Shown: positions 28,831 to 38,435 of the stretch, piece after piece
Numbering within the stretch: position 1 is the first letter of the stretch
Layout of the letters: each line of letters opens with the position of its first letter
From: Delftia tsuruhatensis NBRC 16741
GTDB lineage: Bacteria; Pseudomonadota; Gammaproteobacteria; Burkholderiales; Burkholderiaceae_C
Length of the DNA: 47,760 nt
Direction: 5' to 3'
Assembly (NCBI RefSeq): GCF_001571325.1
Contig: NZ_BCTO01000016.1
Span: forward strand, 1 to 47,760
Translations under genes and position numbers: made by a program
Notes under the pieces: model-generated
Seen by the model: the letters and a program-made list of their open reading frames with translations, nothing else
What the model was told of the DNA's origin: nothing
Databases searched by the model: none

Positions 28831-28851
28831 ATGTCTATGCCTGTCTATACA
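28831..28851. promoter_or_regulatory. HutC/GntR-type operator before hutH
   Basis: TGTCTATACA at 28842-28851 is a near-palindrome that fits the general GntR-type core GT-N-TA-N-AC. A related half copy, TGTCTATGC, lies directly beside it at 28832-28840. The site is in the 113-nt gap between hutC and hutH and should repress the hut operon until urocanate is present. Confidence 0.65.
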
Positions 28852-28902
28852 ATATCAATCGAAGCGGAACAGCGCAAGAGCGGGAACCCCGCCTTTCCGG
28901 CC

Positions 28903-29691
28903 TCAGCCGTCGTGCGATCCGCCGTCGGTGCGAAAGCGGCTGCCCAGCCGGTAGCGCATGCCCGGATGCACGCAGTGCACCCAGGTCACGGGCGTGCCCA
29001 GGTACCAGGTGCGGCGCGTCAGCGTCAGGCAGGGCTGGTCGGTCTCCATCTGCAGCCAGCGTGCCTGCTCGGGCGTGGGCAGCATGGCGTCCACCACATG
29101 CTCGATCTGGTCGAAGGGCACGTTGCGCACCAGGTACACCGAAGGCTGGATCAGCGAGAAGTCCTGCTCCATGAAGTCCGGCGCCATGCGCGGGTTCACA
29201 TGGCGGTCTTCCAGCTGCACGGGCACGTCGTTCTCGAAATGCACGCCCTGCAGGTGGAACACCGAGCTGCCGGCGGACAGCTGCAGCGAGGCCGCCGCCT
29301 CGGGCGAGGCCGACTCGCGGCGCACGCTGATCAGCTCGAAGCGGTGGTCATGGCCGCGCTGGCGGATTTCCTCGGCGATGTTGGCGATGCGCAGCAGCGT
29401 GGACTGCGGCTTTTCCTCGGCCACGAAGGAGCCCACGCCCGCCACCCGCACGATCACGCCCTGCTCGGCCAGCTCGCGCAGCGCGCGGTTGGCCGTCATG
29501 CGGGCCACGCCGAACTCCTGCACCAGCTCCTGCTCGGACGGCACGCGCTCGCCGGCCGACAGCGAGCCATCGGCGATCTTGCGCATCACATGGTCCTTGA
29601 CCTGCTGGTACAGGGCCATGGGCACCTCCGCCGTCGTTGCGGAAAGACGAGAAGCCGTGGAGCGGGAAGACATGGTGTGGGCAGTGGTCAT
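28903..29691 (-). CDS. hutC: Histidine utilisation repressor HutC (GntR family)
   Basis: A repressor of up to 262 residues. The GntR winged helix is at about residues 27-92 (LYQQVKDHVMRKIADGSL, VPSEQELVQEFGVARMTANRALREL). It is followed by a UTRA ligand domain with HFENDVPVQLEDRHVNP, typical of HutC, whose inducer is urocanate. The first ATG (29691) lies only 8 nt after the ATPase gene but has no ribosome site. The ATG at 29619 has a strong GGAGG 5 nt upstream and may be the real start, giving 238 residues. It is the last gene of the importer operon and faces the hutH promoter downstream. Matching operators lie before hutH and before the importer. Confidence 0.95.
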   Translation of the reverse strand: MTTAHTMSSRSTASRLSATTAEVPMALYQQVKDHVMRKIADGSLSAGERVPSEQELVQEFGVARMTANRALRELAEQGVIVRVAGVGSFVAEEKPQSTLLRIANIAEEIRQRGHDHRFELISVRRESASPEAAASLQLSAGSSVFHLQGVHFENDVPVQLEDRHVNPRMAPDFMEQDFSLIQPSVYLVRNVPFDQIEHVVDAMLPTPEQARWLQMETDQPCLTLTRRTWYLGTPVTWVHCVHPGMRYRLGSRFRTDGGSHDG

Positions 29692-29699
29692 GAAAAGCG

Positions 29700-30479
<780 letters not shown>

Positions 30480-30542
30480 CACGATTCTCCAGGGCGCTTG
30501 TCAATATTCACGGCGGCTGCAACCGGCGCGACTCCCCTCAGA

Positions 30543-30620
30543 GACACCGAGGAAGGGCCGCCCCGCACCGAGGGTGTCGTCCCCCTTCAAGGGGGAAGCG
30601 GCGCAGCCGCTCAGGGGGTA
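30543..30620. repeat. Dispersed intergenic repeat with nested palindromes
   Basis: This sits between the permease and ATPase genes. It contains GACACC/GGTGTC at 30543-30548 and 30573-30578, the hairpin CCCCCTT-C-AAGGGGG at 30581-30595, and GCGGC-GCA-GCCGC at about 30598-30610, ending in CTCAGGGGG. Its right end is identical to positions 1-21. It probably forms RNA hairpins inside the importer mRNA and could lower expression of the distal genes. Confidence 0.75.
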
Positions 30621-30628
30621 GATCCTTT

Positions 30629-31513
30629 TCACAGGGTGCTCCACTCGAACATGCGACGGTTCAGCGATTTGAAGATGAAATCGGACACCAGGCCGATGAG
30701 GCCGATCACGATGATGCCGAAGATGATCTGGCCCGTGTTCAGCAGCGCCTGGCTGTCGGTGATCATGTGGCCGATGCCCGAGGACGAGCCGATCAGCTCG
30801 GCCACGATCACATAGGTCCAGGCCCAGCCCAGCACCAGGCGCAGCGTCTCGGCAATGCCGGGCGCGGCGCCCGGGATCAGCACGCGGCGCACCACGCCGG
30901 TGTTGGAGGCGCCCAGCGTGTAGGCGGCCTCCACCAGGTCCTTGCGCGCGCCGCCCACGGTGACGGCCACCATCAGCGTGATCTGGAACACCGAGCCGAT
31001 GAAGATGACCAGCAGCTTCTGCGTCTCGCCCACGCCGGCCCACAGGATCAGCAGCGGGATGAAGGCCGAGGCCGGCAGGTAGCGGCAGAACGACACGAAG
31101 GGCTCGAAGAAGGCCTCGACCGGCTTCCAGGCGCCCATGGCGATGCCCAGCGGCACGGCCACGACCGAGGCCAGGATGAAGCCGCCCATCACGCGCCAGA
31201 CCGTCATGCCGATGTCGTGCAGGAAGCCGTACTCGGTGAACAGCAGCACGCCCTCGCGCGCCATGGTCATGGGGCTGGCCAGGAAGGTCGGGGAGACGAA
31301 GCCGCCCAGCGTCACAGCCGCCCAGACGAGAAAGAACAGCACGAAGAAAGCCACACCCAGCACCCACTTGGCCGTGGGGCTGACGGGCTCCAGCGGCGCC
31401 ATGCGGCGGCGGCGGACGGGGGCTGGCGCCGCGGCGGGCGCGGGAGCGTGCGGTGTGGCGTGGGTCATGGGCTTGTTAGCCGGCTGGACTGCGGAAGTGG
31501 ATGCGGCTTGCAT
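30629..31513 (-). CDS. ABC importer permease (NitT/TauT family) linked to hut
   Basis: A 294-residue membrane subunit with six predicted helices after a Pro/Ala-rich cytoplasmic N-terminus of about 45 residues. The EAA loop that contacts the ATPase is visible as LVEAAYTLGASNTGVVRRVLIPGA-like sequence at about residues 190-215. The ATG at 31513 has AGGGG at good distance (6 nt), whereas the earlier ATG at 31519 sits right on that site. It lies 18 nt after the binding-protein gene. Together with that protein and the ATPase it forms a complete importer, placed with hutC under a HutC-type operator. Confidence 0.92.
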   Translation of the reverse strand: MQAASTSAVQPANKPMTHATPHAPAPAAAPAPVRRRRMAPLEPVSPTAKWVLGVAFFVLFFLVWAAVTLGGFVSPTFLASPMTMAREGVLLFTEYGFLHDIGMTVWRVMGGFILASVVAVPLGIAMGAWKPVEAFFEPFVSFCRYLPASAFIPLLILWAGVGETQKLLVIFIGSVFQITLMVAVTVGGARKDLVEAAYTLGASNTGVVRRVLIPGAAPGIAETLRLVLGWAWTYVIVAELIGSSSGIGHMITDSQALLNTGQIIFGIIVIGLIGLVSDFIFKSLNRRMFEWSTL

Positions 31514-31531
31514 GGTCATCCCCTGGCGGGC

Positions 31532-32506
31532 TTACTGGATGAAGCTGGCGTCGTACATCACGCCATAGTTCTCGGGGATGGAGCGGATGATGCCGGCCTC
31601 CTTGAGGATCACGGCCGATTCCTTCATGAACGGCACCAGCTCGTTGGCGAAGAATTTCTGGTTGGCTTCCTTGTCGGACCACTTGAGGTAGGAGGCCGAC
31701 TTGCCGAACTGCTCGCCGCTTTGCTTGACGGCCGTGCCCATGATCTCGAAGGACTTGGTCTTGTCGGCCTCGATCATGGCCACCGCATCGAAATACGACT
31801 GGGCCAGCGCCTTGGCGGCGGCCGTGTTCGCCTTGAGCCACTTGGGATCGCAGCCCACCGTGTCCATGACCATGGGGTAGTCGATGGTGGTGGCCAGGAT
31901 CTTGCCCGCGGCCGGGTTGGCGCGGATGGTGGACAGGTAGGGCTCGTAGCTCATGGCCGCATCGTTCTGGCCGGCCACGAAGGCCTGGGCCGCGGGCTGG
32001 GGCTCCAGCGAGACGGTCTTCACATCCTTCATGGTCATGCCGTTCTTGTGCAGCATCCAGGCCAGGCCGAAGTACGGCGCCGTGCCCGGCGCGCTCACGG
32101 CCACCGTCTTGCCCTTGAGGTCGGCGAAGCCCTTGACATCATTGCGCACGGCGATGCCGTCGGCACCGTAGGACTTGTCCATCTGGAAGATCTGCACGAT
32201 GGGCACGCCGTTCGTGTTCCAGGCCACATGCGTCTCGATGGTGGTGGCCGCGCACTGGATGGCGCCCGAGGCCAGGGCCAGGTGGCGGTCCTTCTGCGGA
32301 ATCATCTTCAGGTCCACCGCCAGGCCGTTCTTCTTGAAGATGCCGGCCTTGTCGGCCAGGGTCAGCGGCGCGAAGCCGGTCCAGCCCGACATGCCCAGGG
32401 TGATCTTGGTCTCCTGCGCGGCAGCGGGCTGCAGTGCGGCGGCAAGGCAGAGGGCGGCGGCCAGCGGCCCCAGGGGCAGGCGGCGGAACGTGGGGATCGA
32501 ACTCAT
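31532..32506 (-). CDS. ABC importer periplasmic binding protein (NitT/TauT family) linked to hut
   Basis: A 324-residue exported protein with a clear signal peptide (LAAALCLAAALQPAAAQ, cut near residue 30). The mature part begins TKITLGMSGWTGFAPLTLADKAGIF-like and has the two-lobed fold of SsuA/TauA-type proteins (GKTVAVSAPGTAPYFGLAW). ATG 32506 has GAGGAG 7 nt upstream. It is the first gene of the importer-hutC operon. The 274-nt region before it carries a perfect TGTATATACA operator. This suggests the ligand is histidine, urocanate or a breakdown relative, although the family is best known for sulfonates and nitrate. Confidence 0.92.
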   Translation of the reverse strand: MSSIPTFRRLPLGPLAAALCLAAALQPAAAQETKITLGMSGWTGFAPLTLADKAGIFKKNGLAVDLKMIPQKDRHLALASGAIQCAATTIETHVAWNTNGVPIVQIFQMDKSYGADGIAVRNDVKGFADLKGKTVAVSAPGTAPYFGLAWMLHKNGMTMKDVKTVSLEPQPAAQAFVAGQNDAAMSYEPYLSTIRANPAAGKILATTIDYPMVMDTVGCDPKWLKANTAAAKALAQSYFDAVAMIEADKTKSFEIMGTAVKQSGEQFGKSASYLKWSDKEANQKFFANELVPFMKESAVILKEAGIIRSIPENYGVMYDASFIQ

Positions 32507-32606
32507 GTGGCACTCCTCGGTCGGGAAAGCAAGTTGGCGATGGCAGTTTCGGGGTCCGCAGGCAGACCAGTGCGGGAGCCCGAAGTGTGTTTTTGCCGAC
32601 CGGACA

Positions 32607-32616
32607 TGTATATACA
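32607..32616. promoter_or_regulatory. HutC-type operator before the importer-hutC operon
   Basis: TGTATATACA is a perfect 10-nt palindrome matching the GntR core GTN-TA-NAC, centred about 105 nt before the binding-protein start. It is the same kind of site as TGTCTATACA before hutH. It implies that HutC controls the importer and its own gene. Confidence 0.7.
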
Positions 32617-32707
32617 GGATTACCCGGCAAACCGGTGATGGAGCGAGCATCCTGCATCTACCTGCGATCAACACGGAGAGCAACAGCAAATGCCGTGCCA
32701 ACCAAGC

Positions 32708-32719
32708 TTGTCCATACAA
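32708..32719. promoter_or_regulatory. Second weaker HutC-like palindrome
   Basis: TTGTCCATACAA has the TTGT and ACAA arms of a HutC-type site but a CCAT centre. It is about 100 nt further upstream from the perfect site and could allow co-operative binding or looping. It is only a candidate. Confidence 0.35.
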
Positions 32720-32780
32720 CCTGGGGAAAATCCCGGGTAACAGCTCACCACCGTGGTGCATGCCACGGGGCTGCGCGCCG

Positions 32781-33671
32781 CTACGGTGCAATCACGGCAC
32801 GCGCCACCTTCAAGAACGGTGCAATCAGCGGCGAGGCATTGCCCGCCGGCACGGCCAGCACCACGCCCTGGGGGGCCACGCGGCCCCGGATGCGGCGGCA
32901 GGCCAGGCGCTGGCCATCGTGGGCGCGGTCCACCACTGGCCGCGTGGTCAGCACGCTCAGGCCGTGGCCATTGGCCACCATGGAGCGCAGCATCTCGATG
33001 GAGGCGAACTCATGGGCCACCAGCGGCGTCACGCCGGCCTCGCGGAACAGCGACAGGAAATACTCGCGGCTGTGCGGCAGGTTGATCAGCACCAGCGGGT
33101 AGCGGGCCACCTCGGCCAGCCCCACGCTGGTCCTGGCCGCCAGCGCATGGCGCTGCGGCAGCAGCACATAGGGCGGCAGCGCCGCCACGGGCAGCAGCTC
33201 CATGCGGGGACGCGCCAGGCCCGTGTTGTACTGCAGGGCCGCATCGAGCTCGCCGCGCTCCACCTGCTGCGTGAGCGAGGCGATATCGCCCTCCACCAGC
33301 TCCAGCGCAATGCCGGGATGGCGGCGCTGCATCTGCGCCAGCAGCGCCGGCACCCAGCGCGCGCCCAGCGTGCTCAGAAAGCCCAGGCGCAGCACGCCCG
33401 CCACCGCCGCCGTGCGCGGCCCCTGCAGGCTGCGTGCGCCGTCCAGCAGCGCCTGGGCATCGCGGCTGCGCACCGCGCCGGCCGCCGTGAGATCCAGCCC
33501 CCTGGCATGGCGGCGCACGAACAGCGCCTCGCCCCACTGCGCCTCCAGGTCGGCAATCGCCTTGGAGATGGACGGCTGGGACACGCCGATGGCTTCTGCC
33601 GCGCGCGCCGCACTGCCATGGCGTGCAGCGGCCACGAAGTACTCAAGCTGCCGGAGGCTGATATGGATCAT
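32781..33671 (-). CDS. LysR-family transcriptional regulator
   Basis: A 296-residue regulator. The N-terminal helix-turn-helix is MIHISLRQLEYFVAAARHGS and AIGVSQPSISKAIADLE, followed by a periplasmic-binding-like effector domain (LRLGFLSTLGARWVPALL, HALAARTSVGLAEVARYPLVL). It is divergent from the CoA-transferase and acyl-CoA dehydrogenase genes, with 82 nt between, the usual layout of a LysR protein and its target. The inverted repeat in that gap fits the LysR T-N11-A rule. Its ligand is probably an acyl-CoA or organic acid of that pathway. Confidence 0.92.
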   Translation of the reverse strand: MIHISLRQLEYFVAAARHGSAARAAEAIGVSQPSISKAIADLEAQWGEALFVRRHARGLDLTAAGAVRSRDAQALLDGARSLQGPRTAAVAGVLRLGFLSTLGARWVPALLAQMQRRHPGIALELVEGDIASLTQQVERGELDAALQYNTGLARPRMELLPVAALPPYVLLPQRHALAARTSVGLAEVARYPLVLINLPHSREYFLSLFREAGVTPLVAHEFASIEMLRSMVANGHGLSVLTTRPVVDRAHDGQRLACRRIRGRVAPQGVVLAVPAGNASPLIAPFLKVARAVIAP

Positions 33672-33694
33672 CTTTTTGAATGCATTGCATCAGG

Positions 33695-33719
33695 ATTGAA
33701 TATTTTCCATTGATTCAAT
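33695..33719. promoter_or_regulatory. LysR-type operator
   Basis: ATTGAAT at 33695-33701 and ATTCAAT at 33713-33719 form a perfect inverted repeat with an 11-nt centre in an A/T-rich stretch, the T-N11-A pattern bound by LysR proteins. It lies between the divergent LysR gene and the CoA-transferase gene. Confidence 0.6.
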
Positions 33720-33753
33720 TGCGGGCCAGCATGCAGCCATCCACCACCTGTCC

Positions 33754-35022
33754 ATGGCTGCATCAATGACCGAATCCGCCTCGCCCCCCGCCCCTGCCAG
33801 TACCGCCCGCCCGCTGGACGGCGTGCGCATCCTCGACTTCACGCGCGTGCTGGCCGGGCCGCTGTCCACGGCCCTGCTGGCCGACCTGGGCGCCGAGGTC
33901 GTCAAGATCGAGCCGCCGCAGGGCGACGACTACCGCGCCATCGGCCCCATGAACAACGGCGAAAGCGCGCTGTTCACGGTGATGAACCGCAACAAGCAAA
34001 GCCTGGTGCTGGACCTCAAGCACCCCGAGGCCGTGGCCCTGGTCCGCGAGATGGCCGCCCAGGCCGACGTGGTGGTGGAGAACTTCCGCCCCGGCGTGGC
34101 CGAGCGCCTGGGCATCGGCGCAAGCCAGTTGCGGGCACTCAATCCGCGCCTGGTCTATGTCAGCGTCTCGGGCTTCGGCCAGACCGGGCCGCTGGCCCAC
34201 CGGCCGGCCTACGACATCATCGTGCAGGCCATGAGCGGCCTCATGGAGGCCACGGGCGAGCCCGATGGCGCGCCCACCGTCGTGGGCGAGGCCGTCAGCG
34301 ACGTGGTGGCCGGCCTGTTCGCCTCCTGGGCCACGCTGGCCGCGCTGCTGCAGGCCCGCGCCACCGGGCAGGGCCAGCAGGTGGACGTGGCCATGTTCGA
34401 CACCACGCTGAGCTTTCTGGCCACCTCGGTGGCGCGCTACCTGTTCACGGGCCGGCCCGCGCGCCGCGTGGGCAACCGCCATCCGCTGTCCGCGCCCTTC
34501 GGCGTGTACCGCGCAGGCGATGGCCACTTCGCGCTGGCCGTGCTCAACAACAAGCTGTTCGCCGCCGCCCTGCAGGCCATGGAGCTGGGCAGCCTGGCCG
34601 GCGACCCGCGCTTTGCCAGCGACGAATCACGCTCGGCCCACGAACCCGCGCTGCGCGAGGCCATCGAGGCCTGGGCCGGCCGGCATGAAGTGGCGCAGGT
34701 GGTGGCCGCGCTGGATGCGGCCGGCGTGCCCGCCGCCCCCATCTGGAACATTGCCCAGGCGCTGGAGTCGCCCCAGAGCCAGGCGCGCGGCCTGCTCGGC
34801 GCGGTGCAGGACCCGCGCCTGCCCGGCCTGCGCCTGCCCACCCAGCCCGTGCATTTCAGCGGCGCCGCACCCAACCGCGCCGAGCGCGCACCGGCCCTGG
34901 GCGAGCACACCGACGCCCTGCTCTCGCAGTGGCTGGGCCGGGGTGCCGAAGCCATTGCCGCGCTGCGCGCATCCGGTGCCCTGGGCACCGCAGGCGCAGC
35001 CCCCTCTTCCCCATCACATTGA
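33754..35022 (+). CDS. CaiB/BaiF-family CoA-transferase
   Basis: A 422-residue family III CoA-transferase that moves CoA between carboxylic acids. The start LDGVRILDFTRVLAGPLSTALLADLGAEV is diagnostic, as is VVKIEPP. The catalytic aspartate is Asp154 in AYDIIVQAMSG. The C-terminal part holds HPLSAPFGVYRAGDG. Starts at 33754 and 33766 are both possible; neither has a strong ribosome site. It is followed after 9 nt by an acyl-CoA dehydrogenase, so the two probably activate and then desaturate the same short or branched acid. The acid itself cannot be named. Confidence 0.93.
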   Translation: MAASMTESASPPAPASTARPLDGVRILDFTRVLAGPLSTALLADLGAEVVKIEPPQGDDYRAIGPMNNGESALFTVMNRNKQSLVLDLKHPEAVALVREMAAQADVVVENFRPGVAERLGIGASQLRALNPRLVYVSVSGFGQTGPLAHRPAYDIIVQAMSGLMEATGEPDGAPTVVGEAVSDVVAGLFASWATLAALLQARATGQGQQVDVAMFDTTLSFLATSVARYLFTGRPARRVGNRHPLSAPFGVYRAGDGHFALAVLNNKLFAAALQAMELGSLAGDPRFASDESRSAHEPALREAIEAWAGRHEVAQVVAALDAAGVPAAPIWNIAQALESPQSQARGLLGAVQDPRLPGLRLPTQPVHFSGAAPNRAERAPALGEHTDALLSQWLGRGAEAIAALRASGALGTAGAAPSSPSH

Positions 35023-35031
35023 GCAACCGAC

Positions 35032-36183
35032 ATGAACTTCCAACGACTGGGCACCACCGCCGACGACCACGCCATTGCCGATGCCGTGGCCCGCTTTGCC
35101 GACGACGCACTCGCCCCGCTGGCGCAGCGCATGGACGAAGAGGCGCTGTCCGCCACCTGCCATGTGCCGGGCCTGTCGGCCCTGGGCGTGATGGGCATGA
35201 ACCTGCCCGAGGCCCTGGGCGGCCCCGGCGTCACGCCCACGGCCATGCTGCTGTCCCTGGTGGCCATCTCGCGCGCCTGCGCGGCCACCTCGTCCATGAT
35301 CGGCGCCCACTACCTGGGCACGGACGCCGTGCTCATCGGCGGCGACGACGCCCAGCGCCAGCAGTGGCTGCCGCGCTGCGCCAGCGGCCAATGGCTGGCG
35401 GCCTTTGCGCTGACCGAGCCGCGCGGCGGATCCCACCCGGCCGACATGCGCACGCGCGCCGTGCGCGATGGGGACGACTATCTGATCACGGGCGTCAAGC
35501 ACTTCATCTCCAACGCCGCCGAGGCGCGCTTCATGGTGGTCTTCGCCAAGACCGACATGGAGGCCGGCGCGCGCGGCGTCAGCGCCTTCATCGTGCCGCG
35601 CGATCTGCCCGGCATCCAGGTCTCGGCGCCCGAAAAACTCATGGGCATCCGCGGCGGCCATGCCTTCGAGGTCTCGCTGGACGGCGTGCGCGTGCCTGCC
35701 AGCCACCGGCTGGGCGCCGAGGGCACGGGCTTCAAGACGGCCATGAAGGTGCTGGACAACAGCCGCCTGGACGTGGCGGCCACCGCCCTGGGCGTGGCCG
35801 AGGCCGCCCTGGCCGCCGCCGCGCAATGGGCCAATCAGCGCCTGGTCGGCGGCGAGCCGCTGGCCACGAAACAGGGCATCCAGTGGAAGCTGGCAGACAT
35901 GAAGCTGCGGCTGGAGTCCTCATGGGCGCTGACCATGCAGGCCCTGGCCTTGCGCCAGGCAGGCCAGCCCTTCACCCAGCACTCGGCCATGGCCAAGCTG
36001 CATGCGTCCGAAATGGTGGGCTTCGTCACCGACGAGGCCCTGCAGATCCACGGCGGCTACGGCTACACGCGCGAAATGCCGCTGGAGCGCCTGGTGCGCG
36101 ATGCGCGCATCCTGCGCATCTACGAAGGCTCGTCCGAAGTGCAGCGCAGCATCATTGCGCGTGGGGTGCTGGGCGGCAGCTGA
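35032..36183 (+). CDS. Acyl-CoA dehydrogenase
   Basis: A 383-residue FAD enzyme that introduces a double bond into an acyl-CoA and passes electrons to ETF. Family motifs are FALTEPRGGSHPADM (flavin contact), GVKHFISNA, QIHGGYGYTREMPLERLVRDARI and the C-terminal IYEGSSEVQR, which carries the catalytic Glu at about residue 365. Length is typical. It is the second gene of the operon with the CoA-transferase and is probably under the divergent LysR regulator. The short-chain or branched-chain substrate cannot be read from the sequence. Confidence 0.94.
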   Translation: MNFQRLGTTADDHAIADAVARFADDALAPLAQRMDEEALSATCHVPGLSALGVMGMNLPEALGGPGVTPTAMLLSLVAISRACAATSSMIGAHYLGTDAVLIGGDDAQRQQWLPRCASGQWLAAFALTEPRGGSHPADMRTRAVRDGDDYLITGVKHFISNAAEARFMVVFAKTDMEAGARGVSAFIVPRDLPGIQVSAPEKLMGIRGGHAFEVSLDGVRVPASHRLGAEGTGFKTAMKVLDNSRLDVAATALGVAEAALAAAAQWANQRLVGGEPLATKQGIQWKLADMKLRLESSWALTMQALALRQAGQPFTQHSAMAKLHASEMVGFVTDEALQIHGGYGYTREMPLERLVRDARILRIYEGSSEVQRSIIARGVLGGS

Positions 36184-36312
36184 ATGCAGCAGCGGGTGGC
36201 TAGGAGAAATCTGAAAATGGCACCCTCGCGCCCGGAAAAGGCCGTTGATGCAGAGCGGTTCAAACCCCAGGTCTTCCCTGGACCTTGCGAGGGGGCGCAA
36301 AATGGCGGCTGT

Positions 36313-36330
36313 TGCGGCCTTCGGGCCGCA
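36313..36330 (+). other. UUCG-loop hairpin before recQ
   Basis: TGCGGCC-TTCG-GGCCGCA is a perfect 7-bp stem with a very stable tetraloop, about 75 nt before the recQ start. No T-run follows, so a classic terminator is unlikely. It could shape the 5-prime leader of recQ or protect the end of the upstream mRNA. Confidence 0.45.
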
Positions 36331-36403
36331 GCGCATTTGTTGCGGGAAGCGCCCGCATCCCGCCCCCTCCCGCGCCAGCCGCCCCTGCCGAAAGAAGCCT
36401 CCG

Positions 36404-38335
36404 TTGTCCGCCGCGCATTCCGTCCTGCAAGCCGTGTTCGGCTACGAACAATTCCGCGGTCCGCAGGAGGCCATCGTCTCGCACGTGGTCGCCGGCGGCG
36501 ATGCGCTGGTGCTCATGCCCACGGGTGGCGGCAAGAGCCTGTGCTACCAGGTGCCGGCCATCGTGCGCCAGCAGCAGGGCCACGGCGTGGCGGTGGTGGT
36601 GTCGCCGCTGATCGCGCTCATGCACGACCAGGTGGGCGCGCTGCACGAGGCCGGCGTGAGCGCCGCCTACCTGAACTCCACGCTGTCCTATGACGAGACG
36701 CAGGAAGTCGAATGGCGCCTGCAAAGCGGCGACATCACCCTGCTGTATGCCGCGCCCGAGCGCCTGAACACGCCGCGCTTCCTGGGCCTGCTCGACGACC
36801 TGCATGCCCAGGGCAAGCTGTCGCTGTTCGCCATCGACGAGGCGCACTGCGTGAGCCAGTGGGGCCATGACTTCCGGCCCGAATACCGCGCGCTGAGCGT
36901 GCTGCACGAACGCTATGCGGGCGTGCCGCGCATTGCGCTCACGGCCACGGCCGACGCGCTGACGCGCGCCGACATCGTCGAGCGGCTGCAGCTGGAGAGC
37001 GCGCGGCACTTCGTCAGCAGCTTCGACCGCCCCAACATCCGCTACCGCATCGCCGAGAAGAAGGACGTCAGCAACCAGCTGCTGCGCTTCATCGAGCGCG
37101 AGCACGAGGGCGAGGCCGGCGTGGTCTATTGCCAGTCGCGCAAGCGCGTGGAGGAGCTGGCCCAGACGCTGAGCCAGGCCGGCGTGCCCGCCCTGCCCTA
37201 CCACGCGGGCCTGCCCTTCGAGACGCGCCAGCTGCACCAGGACCGTTTCCTGCGCGAGGACGGCATCGTCATCGTCGCCACCATCGCCTTCGGCATGGGC
37301 ATCAACAAGCCCGATGTGCGCTTCGTGGCCCACGTGGACATGCCCAAGAACATCGAGGGCTACTACCAGGAAACCGGCCGCGCAGGCCGCGACGGGCTGC
37401 CCGCCGATGCCTGGATGGCCTACGGCCTGTCCGACGTGGTCAACCAGCGCCGCATGATCGACGAAAGCCCGGCCGAGGACACCTTCAAGCAGGTCATGCG
37501 CGGCAAGCTCGATGCCCTGCTGGGCCTGGCCGAGGCCACGGACTGCCGCCGCGTGCGGCTGCTGGCCTACTTCGGCGAGCAGTACGGCCTGGGCGCACCG
37601 GGAGAAGACGCAGAGACGGACATTGAAGGCCGGCCGCTGCAGCGCGTGGCAAAGACCGCCTGCGGCAACTGCGACAACTGCCTGGAGCCCCCGGCCCTGT
37701 GGGACGGAACGGACGCCGCGCGCAAGCTGCTGTCCACCATCTACCGCGTGCACGAGGCCAGCCAGCTGACCTTTGGCGCGGGCCACATCATGGACGTGCT
37801 GCGCGGCAAGGACACCGAGAAGGTGCGCCAGTACGGGCACGAGAAGATCTCCACCTTCGGCCTGGGCAAGGACTACAGCGAGCCCCAGCTGCGCGGCGTG
37901 ATGCGCCAGCTGCTGGCCACCGGCGCCCTGGGCCTGCACAAGATCACCAGCGAGAACAGCGGCCACAGCTTCGACACCCTGTGCCTGGCCGAAGGCTCGC
38001 GCGAAGTGCTGCGCGGCAATGTCCAGGTGCAGCTGCGCGAGGCCGTCGCAGCGCCGCGCACGCGCACCTCCAAGCGCGCCACCCAGCCCAACGCGGCCGC
38101 CGCCAGCCTGGGGCCTGATGCCCAGGTGCGCTTCATCAACCTCAAGGCCTGGCGCGCCGAAGTCGCGCGCGAGCACAACCTGCCGGCCTACGTGATCTTC
38201 CACGACGCCACGCTGGCCGCCATTGCCGAGCGCAACCCGGCCTCGCTGGACGACCTGCAGGGCATCAGCGGCATGGGCGCCAAGAAGCTGGACGCCTATG
38301 GCGCCGAGGTGCTGCGGGTGGTGGCCACGGGTTGA
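36404..38335 (+). CDS. recQ: ATP-dependent DNA helicase RecQ
   Basis: A 643-residue 3-prime to 5-prime helicase of DNA repair. The order is: Walker [14 protein letters not shown] near residue 40, [17 protein letters not shown], the [13 protein letters not shown] [15 protein letters not shown] motif VI, the zinc-binding cysteines ending CGNCDNC, a winged helix ([17 protein letters not shown]), and an HRDC domain at the end ([16 protein letters not shown]). The frame is open from 36245, but conserved RecQ sequence starts at [20 protein letters not shown], so the TTG at 36404 with AAAGAAG upstream is the likely start. It stands alone and is followed by a strong terminator. Confidence 0.96.
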   Translation: MSAAHSVLQAVFGYEQFRGPQEAIVSHVVAGGDALVLMPTGGGKSLCYQVPAIVRQQQGHGVAVVVSPLIALMHDQVGALHEAGVSAAYLNSTLSYDETQEVEWRLQSGDITLLYAAPERLNTPRFLGLLDDLHAQGKLSLFAIDEAHCVSQWGHDFRPEYRALSVLHERYAGVPRIALTATADALTRADIVERLQLESARHFVSSFDRPNIRYRIAEKKDVSNQLLRFIEREHEGEAGVVYCQSRKRVEELAQTLSQAGVPALPYHAGLPFETRQLHQDRFLREDGIVIVATIAFGMGINKPDVRFVAHVDMPKNIEGYYQETGRAGRDGLPADAWMAYGLSDVVNQRRMIDESPAEDTFKQVMRGKLDALLGLAEATDCRRVRLLAYFGEQYGLGAPGEDAETDIEGRPLQRVAKTACGNCDNCLEPPALWDGTDAARKLLSTIYRVHEASQLTFGAGHIMDVLRGKDTEKVRQYGHEKISTFGLGKDYSEPQLRGVMRQLLATGALGLHKITSENSGHSFDTLCLAEGSREVLRGNVQVQLREAVAAPRTRTSKRATQPNAAAASLGPDAQVRFINLKAWRAEVAREHNLPAYVIFHDATLAAIAERNPASLDDLQGISGMGAKKLDAYGAEVLRVVATG

Positions 38336-38370
38336 GGCGCATAGCCCTCATGCACATCGCCTGGGGCTGG

Positions 38371-38426
38371 GCTTCACCATGAGAAAAGGCCTGCACCTCC
38401 ATGGCGGCAGGCCTTTTTCGTGAAGC
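38371..38426. terminator. Bidirectional terminator between recQ and the DUF4198 gene
   Basis: An 11-bp stem, AAAAGGCCTGC (38384-38394) with GCAGGCCTTTT (38407-38417), has flanking A and T runs. An outer pair GCTTCAC/GTGAAGC (38371-38377 and 38420-38426) extends it. It serves recQ on the plus strand and the DUF4198 gene on the minus strand. Confidence 0.85.
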
Positions 38427-38435
38427 CGGAACCCC

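Noticed and set aside
36404..38335. recQ as part of the retron defence system
   Set aside because: It is 20 kb away, with the hut region and other operons between, and is the normal housekeeping RecQ with full domains.
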